NCBI RefSeq assembly: GCF_000423505.1 | Contig: NZ_AUIC01000004.1 | Coordinates: 372,001-436,000 of the forward strand | Origin: Pseudoclavibacter soli DSM 23366 | GTDB lineage: Bacteria; Actinomycetota; Actinomycetes; Actinomycetales; Microbacteriaceae | Reading direction: 5' to 3' | DNA: 64,000 bases | Part shown: positions 57,827-64,000 of the stretch, piece after piece | Numbering within the stretch: the first letter of the stretch is position 1 | Layout of the letters: every line of letters begins with the position of its first letter | Translations under genes and position numbers: made by a program | Notes under the pieces: generated by a model | Told to the model about the DNA's origin: nothing | Databases searched by the model: none | What the model saw: the letters and a program-made list of their open reading frames with translations, nothing else

Positions 57827-58979
57827 CCCGACAGCTCAATACCTCTGCGAGCGCGTGGGCAAACCCGTCCGCCTGCGCTGCGGTAGCCTCGCGCGGCAGG
57901 GTGACTCGCAGCGCGCCGAGAGCCGCCTGTGCATCGATGCCGAGCGCGAGCAGTGTCGGGCTCGGTTCGTCGCGCCCTGCGGCGCACGCTGAGCCCGAGC
58001 TGCACAGAAACCCCCGCGCTTCGAGGTCGACCAGCAGACTCTCTCCGCTGACGCCGGGCACGCACCACGACAGGTGTCTGGGCAGCCGCTGGATGCCCGG
58101 GTCGCCAGTCAGCATCGCCTGCGGCACGAGGCGGCCCACCTCGTCGATCAGACGGTCGCGCAGGGCAGATGACTGCTCGATCGGCTGCGCCGCCTGCTCG
58201 GCAACCGCGAGCTCTACTGCGGCGGCCAGCCCGATCGCCGCCGCGACATCCTGCGTGCCGGCCCGCAGCCCATCTTGCTGCCCACCACCGTGCAGTTGCG
58301 CCTCAATGGGGGTTGACCAGCGGGTGATCAGTGCGCCCGCGCCCACCGGGCCGCCGAGTTTATGCGCGCTGAGGGTGAGCGCGTCGACCCCGAGCTCGTC
58401 GAAGCGCACCGGCACGCTGCCGACGGCCTGCACCGCGTCGGTGTGCACCACCGCACCACGCGCATGAGCGATCGCGGCGATCTGCGGCACCTGCTGCACT
58501 GTGCCGATCTCGGCGCTGGCCAACCCCACGCTGACCAGACCGGTGTGCTCGGTGACCAAGTCGACCAGCGCATCCTGCCGCAGATGACCGGCAGCATCGA
58601 CCGGGCAGATCGACACCTCGACACCGTGGTGACCGAGCCAGGCCGCCGATTCGCGCACGGCAGAGTGCTCGACCGCCGAGATCACTACGTGCGAGCGCCC
58701 GGCGGCGACCTGTGCGGCCATGATGCCCTTGATGGCGAGGTTGTCGGCCTCGGTCGCCCCCGAGGTGATGGTGATGCGCTGCCCGGCCGCGCCGAGCGCG
58801 GCACCCACGCGTTCGACGGCGTCATCCCACGTCGCCCGAGCGGCACGCCCGAGCTCGTGCACGCTCGACGGGTTGCCACCAGCACCGGTGAGCCAGGGCC
58901 ACATCTGCTGCAGCACCTCGCGACGCAGCGGCTGCCCCGCTGCGGCGTCGAACACGACCAGCCCGGCGCCCTCGCTCAT
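57819..58979 (-). CDS. Cysteine desulfurase (NifS/IscS class) of the NAD operon
   Basis: A 386-aa PLP enzyme. Seen: ITSGATEADNLAIKGIMAAQ, HTDAVQAVGSVPVRFDELGVDALTLSAHKLGG (two parts; the PLP Lys is in SAHK), and the catalytic Cys loop RGFLCSSGSACAAGRDEPS. It ends the nadA-nadB-nadC operon with an ATGA overlap, so it most likely supplies sulfur for the [4Fe-4S] cluster of NadA, as NifS does beside nadB in Bacillus. Confidence 0.92.
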   Translation of the reverse strand: MSEGAGLVVFDAAAGQPLRREVLQQMWPWLTGAGGNPSSVHELGRAARATWDDAVERVGAALGAAGQRITITSGATEADNLAIKGIMAAQVAAGRSHVVISAVEHSAVRESAAWLGHHGVEVSICPVDAAGHLRQDALVDLVTEHTGLVSVGLASAEIGTVQQVPQIAAIAHARGAVVHTDAVQAVGSVPVRFDELGVDALTLSAHKLGGPVGAGALITRWSTPIEAQLHGGGQQDGLRAGTQDVAAAIGLAAAVELAVAEQAAQPIEQSSALRDRLIDEVGRLVPQAMLTGDPGIQRLPRHLSWCVPGVSGESLLVDLEARGFLCSSGSACAAGRDEPSPTLLALGIDAQAALGALRVTLPREATAAQADGFAHALAEVLSCRVR

Positions 58980-59857
58980 GAGACCACATCGAGGCCGAGG
59001 TCGAGCGCCGTGGCGCTGTGTGTGAGCGCGCCCACCGAGATCAGATCAACCCCGGTCTCGGCGATCTCGCGCACTCGATCGAGGCTGACCCCGCCGCTGG
59101 CCTCAGTGCGGGCGCGGTGTGCCACGATGTCGACTGCCTGGCGCAACTGGTCGCAGCTCATGTTGTCGAGCAGCACGGTGTCGGCTCCGCCTGCGATAAC
59201 TGGTTCGACTTGGTCGATGCGGTCGACCTCCACCTCAAGGTGCACGGTGTGGCCGAGTCGGGCGCGCACCGCAGCAACGGCTCGGGTGAGGCCGGCGTGG
59301 TCGTCGGGGCCGGCAACGCCCAGGGCCTGCAGGTGGTTGTCTTTGAGCATCACAGCGTCAGAGAGGCCGGTGCGGTGATTCACCCCGCCGCCGGCGCGTA
59401 CGGCCTCGCGCTGCAGCAGACGCAGCCCCGGCGTGGTTTTGCGGGTGTCGACAATGTGCACGCCGGTGCCCGCGACCGCATCGACGAAGCGCCTGGTCAG
59501 CGTCGCCGTGGCACTCAACCGCTGCACCAGGTTCAGCGCAACCCGTTCGCCGGTGAGCACACCGCGTGCCGGGCCGTCGATTTCGGCCAACACCGCGCCG
59601 GCGGCAAAGCGGTCGCCGTCTGCTGCCGCTACGTGCACATGGATGCCCGCTCCGGTCTGCGCAAACACCTCGCGCAACACCCGGGTGCCGGCGAGCACAC
59701 CGGGTTCGCGTGCCACCAGCTGCGTGCGAATACTCAGGTCGGGCGGCAGCAGTTGAGCAGAGAGATCTCCCCACGGCGCGTCTTCGTGCAGGGCGCGCGC
59801 CACCAGCTCGCTCAGTTCGTGCTCTGGCAGCACTGGCCCGATCACTGTGTCGCTCAT
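58976..59857 (-). CDS. nadC: Nicotinate-nucleotide pyrophosphorylase (quinolinate phosphoribosyltransferase)
   Basis: Converts quinolinate and PRPP to nicotinate mononucleotide. 293 aa: LHEDAPWGDLSAQLL, the substrate-binding RLSATATLTRRFVDAV, HIVDTRKTTPGLRLLQREAVRAGGGVNHR (in parts; GGGVNHR is diagnostic), MLKDNHLQ, and LHLEVEVDRIDQV-like segments. It overlaps nadB and nifS by 4 nt at each end. Confidence 0.95.
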   Translation of the reverse strand: MSDTVIGPVLPEHELSELVARALHEDAPWGDLSAQLLPPDLSIRTQLVAREPGVLAGTRVLREVFAQTGAGIHVHVAAADGDRFAAGAVLAEIDGPARGVLTGERVALNLVQRLSATATLTRRFVDAVAGTGVHIVDTRKTTPGLRLLQREAVRAGGGVNHRTGLSDAVMLKDNHLQALGVAGPDDHAGLTRAVAAVRARLGHTVHLEVEVDRIDQVEPVIAGGADTVLLDNMSCDQLRQAVDIVAHRARTEASGGVSLDRVREIAETGVDLISVGALTHSATALDLGLDVVS

Positions 59858-61398
59858 ATCCCACTCGCTTTCGTGAAGACGCGTGAGTGCGCCTGGGCCG
59901 GATCAGTCTCAGGAAAGTCGGTGCGCCGGTGAGCACCACGCGACTCGGTGCGAGCGATCGCCGCGGTTACCACGAGGCGGCCGACCAAGGCGAGGCTGCG
60001 GTCTTCAAGCGCGCGGGCATCCATCGTGTCGTCGACGTCGACCGGGGCTGCGGCCAGCGTGTCGGCCAGCTGTTCGAGACCGGCCTGGTCGCGGATCGGC
60101 CCCGCGCCCTGCCACAGCGCACGCTGCAGCTCGCTGCGACTGAACGGGCCAGGCTGGGGCTGAGCGAGCGAGACCGGGGTGCCTGATTCGAGGTGCGCGG
60201 GCTCGTCGGGGGCCTCAGCCACGCGCGCGCCCATCACGAGCCCTTCGAGCAGCGAGTTCGAGGCCAGACGATTGGCGCCGTGCAGCCCGGTGCGGGCACA
60301 CTCCCCTGCCGCGTACAGCCCCGGCACGCTGGTGCACCCCCAGTCGTCGGTAACGATGCCACCCATCAGATAGTGTGCGGCCGGCGACACCGGCACCGGT
60401 TCGCGCGACCAGTCGAGCCCGGCTGCGGTGCAGGCCGCCGAGATGGTCGGAAAACGCTGGGCGAGCCACTGCGCTCGGGGCTGCCCGTCGGTGTCGATCG
60501 TGGTGGTGTCGAGCAGCACCGGCTGGCCGTCTTGTGTGGCGATCACTTCGGCGCAGGCGTGCGCCACCACGTCGCGAGGTGCGAGCTCGGCGCGCGCGTC
60601 GCGCTGCGGCATGAAGCGGTGGCCGTCGGCGTCACGCAGCACGGCCCCGGCGCCGCGCACTGCCTCTGAGACGAGCGTGCGCGCACCCACAGCCAGCACG
60701 GTCGGGTGAAACTGCACGAACTCGAGATCGGCCACTGCCGCCCCGGCTCGCCAGGCTGCCGCAATGCCGTCGCCGGTGCTGACCACCGGGTTCGAAGTCA
60801 CCGGGTACAGCTGGCCGGCGCCGCCTGTGGCGAGCACGATGCGAGTGTCGTCGAAGTGACGCACGAGGCCTGCCACGCGGGCATCCACCCCAGCTGCCCG
60901 ACCGTCGCGTGTGCACACGCGAATGAGCGCGGCATCGGTGAATACCGTGACTCGGCCACGCCCGTCAGCGTCGCGCAGCCGGTCGAGGGCGGCAAGCAGG
61001 GCACGCTCGATTTCGTGACCAGTCGCGTCGCCTCCGGCGTGCAGGATGCGAGGCCGACGATGAGCTGCCTCGAGCCCACGTGCCAGCCCACCCGCCTCGT
61101 CGCGATCGAAGACGCACCCTGCGGCGACCAGTCGCAGCACTGCGGCCGGGCCTTCGGCGGTGATCAACTCGACCATCCGCCGGCTGCTGACGCCGCAGCC
61201 GACGGCCAGCGTGTCGGCGGCGTGCTCGGCAGCACTGTCGTCGGCACCGAGTGCCACGGCAATGCCGCCTTGGGCGCGGTCGGTTGCCGAGTCTTCGAGG
61301 CGCTGTTTGGTCAGCAGCACGATGGGCTCGTCACCCGGCGCGAGCAGTGCAGTGATCACGGCGCTCAGCCCGGCGACGCCACTGCCGACGACGATCAC
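59854..61398 (-). CDS. nadB: L-aspartate oxidase
   Basis: An FAD enzyme converting aspartate to iminoaspartate. The GTG at 61398 overlaps the nadA stop (GTGA) and starts directly at VIVVGSGVAGLSAV, giving 514 aa. Seen: the Rossmann dinucleotide motif at residues 1-20, RLEDSATDRAQGGIAVALG, HAGGDATGHEIERALL, PAAHYLMGGIVTDDWG and GECARTGLHGANRLASNSLLEG. The N-terminus is very tight on the first beta strand but normal for coupled genes. The C-terminal helical domain is present. Confidence 0.94.
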   Translation of the reverse strand: MIVVGSGVAGLSAVITALLAPGDEPIVLLTKQRLEDSATDRAQGGIAVALGADDSAAEHAADTLAVGCGVSSRRMVELITAEGPAAVLRLVAAGCVFDRDEAGGLARGLEAAHRRPRILHAGGDATGHEIERALLAALDRLRDADGRGRVTVFTDAALIRVCTRDGRAAGVDARVAGLVRHFDDTRIVLATGGAGQLYPVTSNPVVSTGDGIAAAWRAGAAVADLEFVQFHPTVLAVGARTLVSEAVRGAGAVLRDADGHRFMPQRDARAELAPRDVVAHACAEVIATQDGQPVLLDTTTIDTDGQPRAQWLAQRFPTISAACTAAGLDWSREPVPVSPAAHYLMGGIVTDDWGCTSVPGLYAAGECARTGLHGANRLASNSLLEGLVMGARVAEAPDEPAHLESGTPVSLAQPQPGPFSRSELQRALWQGAGPIRDQAGLEQLADTLAAAPVDVDDTMDARALEDRSLALVGRLVVTAAIARTESRGAHRRTDFPETDPAQAHSRVFTKASGI

Positions 61399-62633
61399 GG
61401 GCGCGCGGCGAGCATGCGTTCGAGCGCCAGCCCGGCGTCGGCACGCACACTCTGGTCGACCTGCACGCGGTTGACCACCTCGCCGTCGACCAGCCGTTCG
61501 AGCACCCACGCCAAGTAGCCGGGGTGAATGCGATACATGGTCGAGCACGGGCACACCACCGGGTCGAGGCAGGTGATCTCAAGGTCGGGGCGCGACTCGG
61601 CCAGGCGGTGCACCAGTGTCACCTCGGTGCCGATCGCCAGGCTTGCACCGGGCGGGGCCTGCTCGACGCGGCGGCGAATGTAGTCGGTGGATCCGGCGCC
61701 GTCAGCGGCGTCGACGACATCAGCGGGACATTCAGGATGCACGATCACCTCGACGTCGGGGCGGCGGGAACGGGCTTCGGCGATCTGTGCCGTGGTGAAC
61801 CGGCGATGCACCGAGCAGTAGCCGTTCCAAAGGATGATGCGGGCATTCTGCAGTGTCTCACTGCTGTTGCCACCCAGCGGCTGGCGGGGATTCCACAGCG
61901 GCATCTGCTCATCGCTGATGCCGAAGGCGTGCCCGGTGTTGCGACCGAGGTGCTGATCGGGCAGAAAAATGACCCGCTGGGCGCGCTGCAGCGCCCACTC
62001 GAGCACGGTCGCCGCGTTCGACGAGGTGCACACGATGCCGCCGTGTGCACCGCAGAAGGCTTTGATTGCTGCAGACGAGTTCATGTAGGTGATCGGCAGC
62101 AGCGGCACGCGGCCCTGCGCATCGGGTTCGGTGCCGAGCGACTGCTCGAGCTGCTCCCAAGCAGAACGCAGCTGCGCGAATGTGGCCATGTCGGCCATCG
62201 AGCAGCCCGCGTTGAGGTTCGGCAGCAGCACGGCCTGATCGGGCTTCGAGAGGATATCGGCGGTCTCCGCCATGAAGTGCACGCCACAGAACACGATCGC
62301 CTCAGCCTCGGGATGTTCGGTGGTGCGCTGCGCCAGCTGAAACGAGTCGCCCACGAAGTCGGCATGCTGCACGATCTCGTCACGCTGGTAGAAGTGGCCG
62401 AGCACCAGCACGCGAGTGCCGAGCGTGCGGCGGGCGGTCTCAATGCGCTCGGCCAACTCTGCGGCGGATGCGCTGCGATAGCGCTCGGGCAGCGGCTGTT
62501 GGCCACCGGCGCGTATGTGCCCGCTGTCGTGCACCGAAGCCCCCGGCCCGTAGCCGGTTCGGGTATCGGTGACCCACGGGTCGAGAACGAGATCACGGTC
62601 GCACAGCTGCACAGGGGTTGCCATGAGACTCAT
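61395..62633 (-). CDS. nadA: Quinolinate synthase
   Basis: A [4Fe-4S] enzyme condensing iminoaspartate with DHAP. About 412 aa from the ATG at 62633 (MSLMATPVQLCDRDL); the ATG at 62624 is an alternative. The three pseudo-repeat domains carry LVLGHFYQRDEIVQHADFVGDS, FCGVHFMAETADIL, and Cys ligands in NAGCSMADM, HPECPADVVDAAD and DPVVCPCSTMYRI. First gene of the nad operon, divergent from the MTD1-like gene across 118 bp. Confidence 0.95.
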   Translation of the reverse strand: MSLMATPVQLCDRDLVLDPWVTDTRTGYGPGASVHDSGHIRAGGQQPLPERYRSASAAELAERIETARRTLGTRVLVLGHFYQRDEIVQHADFVGDSFQLAQRTTEHPEAEAIVFCGVHFMAETADILSKPDQAVLLPNLNAGCSMADMATFAQLRSAWEQLEQSLGTEPDAQGRVPLLPITYMNSSAAIKAFCGAHGGIVCTSSNAATVLEWALQRAQRVIFLPDQHLGRNTGHAFGISDEQMPLWNPRQPLGGNSSETLQNARIILWNGYCSVHRRFTTAQIAEARSRRPDVEVIVHPECPADVVDAADGAGSTDYIRRRVEQAPPGASLAIGTEVTLVHRLAESRPDLEITCLDPVVCPCSTMYRIHPGYLAWVLERLVDGEVVNRVQVDQSVRADAGLALERMLAARP

Positions 62634-62751
62634 GCTAGCCCCGTTGAGTGAACATGTCCATTCCTGTACTTTCTGGGTGGATGCACGCGTCGCGCCCACA
62701 CCAGTCGCGCCATCCCGGTACCCTTGAAACATCGCTGATCTGGAGGACACC

Positions 62752-63654
62752 GTGACCGCTGCCGTACTCGAGCCCCGTGCGATCACCGCACGCTACCGCG
62801 ACGAGACCATCGCCCAGGTCGAACAGATCAAAGCCACCGGCCGCGAGGTTCGCGTCGTGGGGCTGCTCGGCCAGACCGAAGGCCCGGCTGCGGTCTACGC
62901 GAAGTATGCACGCAAGGGCTTCGAAGCCGCCGGCATCACCCTTGACGTCTGGCAGGTCACCCCAGACGAGGTCGAGCAGGCGATTGCGCGCGCAAACCAC
63001 GATGACACGGTCGACGGCATCTTCCTCTACTACCCTTTCCGCGACCCTGCGGCCGATCGCTGGCTGCGCGAACTGGTCGACCCCCGCAAAGACGTTGAGG
63101 GCATGCACTCGTTCTGGGCGCGCCTGCTCTGGGAGAACCAACGATTCGTCGACCCGACCCACCAGTGGCCGGCCATTCTGCCGTGTACGCCCTTGGCCAT
63201 CCTCAAGCTGCTACAGCACGCGGTCTCGCCCACCGGCGAAAAGCCACTTCGCGGGCTCACCGCATGCGTCATCAACCGCAGCGACATCGTGGGCAAACCC
63301 CTGGCGGCGATGCTCGCCAACGATGGGGTGCGGGTGCACTCGCTCGACGCCGACGGCGCAGTGGTTTTCGAACCTGCCGAGGCTGGGCACACGCACTTCG
63401 TGGCCGACTCCGACTACACGCGCGAGCAGGCGCTGGCCGAGGCCGACCTCGTGGTATCAGCGGTTCCGGTTGCTGCGTTCGACCCCATCGAGGCCCACGA
63501 ACTGCGCGATGGCGCCATCTGCGTGAACGTCTCAGAGCGAGCGAACTTCGCCGACTCTGTGATGGAGCGCGCCAGCGTGTTCGTGCCGCGCGTCGGGCAG
63601 CTCACCGTGACGCTGGCCGCACGCAACGCGGCACGTCTGGCCGCACAGCACTAG
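62752..63654 (+). CDS. Methylene-tetrahydrofolate dehydrogenase, MTD1-like (FolD superfamily)
   Basis: A 300-aa protein of the FolD superfamily. The dinucleotide domain reads CVINRSDIVGKPLAAMLAND, and the end reads FVPRVGQLTVTLAARN. Both recall yeast Mtd1, the NAD-dependent monofunctional enzyme, more than bacterial FolD. ILPCTPLAILKLL and VDPRKDVEGMHSFW support this. The Y-x-x-x-K motif needed for cyclohydrolase activity reads Y49-A-K-Y-A53, so the Lys is not at its usual place. The start is GTG 62752 with GGAGG 5 nt upstream. Predicted: oxidation of methylene-THF with NAD+, without cyclohydrolase (inference). Confidence 0.82.
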   Translation: MTAAVLEPRAITARYRDETIAQVEQIKATGREVRVVGLLGQTEGPAAVYAKYARKGFEAAGITLDVWQVTPDEVEQAIARANHDDTVDGIFLYYPFRDPAADRWLRELVDPRKDVEGMHSFWARLLWENQRFVDPTHQWPAILPCTPLAILKLLQHAVSPTGEKPLRGLTACVINRSDIVGKPLAAMLANDGVRVHSLDADGAVVFEPAEAGHTHFVADSDYTREQALAEADLVVSAVPVAAFDPIEAHELRDGAICVNVSERANFADSVMERASVFVPRVGQLTVTLAARNAARLAAQH

Positions 63655-64000
63655 GTGCCGCAGAAGGTCACGAACTCGAGGTCGGGGCCGGGCTCGGCGA
63701 ACTTGGCCGGGTGTGCACCGGGAGCCGCGTACGGGTGCCGAACCACTTCGAGCAGCTCTCGGTGCGCGTCGAAATCACCCTGATTGGCAGCCGTGAGCGC
63801 TGCGTCGAGCAGGTGGTTGCGCGGAATGAATCGCGGGTTCACCGAGCGAATGATCTCAGGCGACGGTTGCAGCGCGCGCCACTCGGCCAGCCAGGTGTCA
63901 AGCAATGCAGACCCGGCCACGCCCTGAGCGGTGAACGCCTCTCGCACTGGTGCTTCGTTGCCCTTGGCCGCGTCGGCAAGGGCCGCCCAGAAGCTCGTGA
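63651..64000 (-). CDS. SelO/YdiU pseudokinase-fold protein (AMPylase), C-terminal fragment
   Basis: The gene continues beyond the right edge of the window; only about the last 115 residues are visible. FWAALADAAKGNEA, SVNPRFIPRNHLLDAAL, LLEVVRHPYAAPG and the terminal FVTFCGT are hallmarks of the SelO C-terminus. SelO transfers AMP to proteins in redox control; many bacterial members end in a Cys-Gly-x tail as here (CGT). Its stop overlaps the convergent MTD1-like stop by 3 nt. Confidence 0.88.
   Translation of the reverse strand, partial: TSFWAALADAAKGNEAPVREAFTAQGVAGSALLDTWLAEWRALQPSPEIIRSVNPRFIPRNHLLDAALTAANQGDFDAHRELLEVVRHPYAAPGAHPAKFAEPGPDLEFVTFCGT

Noticed and set aside
62641-62680. ACATGT palindrome in the nadA upstream gap as an NrtR or NiaR operator
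   Set aside because: The surrounding bases do not fit the operator patterns I know for those regulators, and a 6-bp palindrome is expected by chance.

Overview
This window is high-GC (roughly 63-65%) DNA from an actinobacterium. The evidence is the actinobacterial gene orders (lysA-hom-thrB-rho-prfA-prmC-sua5-wecA-atp and dxr-rseP-ispG-proS-nusA-infB-rbfA), many GTG and TTG starts, 4-nt stop/start overlaps, and an actinobacterial-type IF-2 and Rho with long basic or low-complexity inserts. A Microbacteriaceae-like member of the Micrococcales is my best guess. That is inference; there is no rRNA to check it.

Layout. 1-287: tail of a ketopantoate reductase gene. 330-11584 (minus): one long housekeeping block reading PP2C phosphatase, dxr, rseP, ispG, a small membrane protein, proS, nusA, infB, rbfA. 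It lacks the usual rimP and ylxR. 11725-12957: an iron-box-controlled SIP-domain protein convergent with yaaA. 13087-20580: complete F1Fo ATP synthase operon with an AtpI-like leader gene. 20577-30265: wecA, sua5, prmC, prfA, rho, thrB, hom, lysA, all minus strand. 30389-34031: an MHS-family symporter, a beta-lactamase-fold remnant without its catalytic serine, and argS. 34209-37471: tRNA-Arg(CCG) and an accessory zone. That zone holds an ABC-F gene lacking its first signature motif, flanked by an 81-bp perfect direct duplication and a family of 52-bp palindromic repeats, plus two small unknown genes. 37714-43636: a type I restriction-modification operon (hsdM-hsdS-hsdR), whose hsdS carries a G8 tract and a 12-bp tandem repeat. 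43854-48124: a polar amino acid ABC transporter with fused binding protein and permease, and quinone-type D-lactate dehydrogenase. 48459-53916: DUF2892 protein, a GT2 glycosyltransferase, a shortened GT-C glycosyltransferase, and a VOC dioxygenase/esterase/flavin oxidoreductase operon resembling quinone-detoxification (mhq) sets. 53921-57800: lipoate ligase with permuted domain order, acyl-CoA dehydrogenase-like flavoprotein, gamma-glutamyl hydrolase-type amidotransferase, and a second, full-length siderophore-interacting protein with its own iron box. 57819-63654: NAD biosynthesis operon nadA-nadB-nadC-nifS, divergent from a gene that resembles yeast-type NAD-dependent methylene-THF dehydrogenase (MTD1) more than bacterial FolD. 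63651-64000: C-terminus of SelO.

How the parts fit. Most of the window is conserved core: translation, isoprenoid (MEP) pathway, ATP synthesis, aspartate-family amino acids, NAD. Accessory or variable parts are 30.4-32.4 kb, 34.3-43.8 kb and 48.4-51.2 kb. Several genes there look internally or 5'-shortened yet remain in frame. The best leads are the potentially phase-variable hsdS, the repeat-flanked ABC-F cassette, and the MTD1-like enzyme beside the NAD operon. No CRISPR array, insertion sequence, prophage gene or rRNA was seen.
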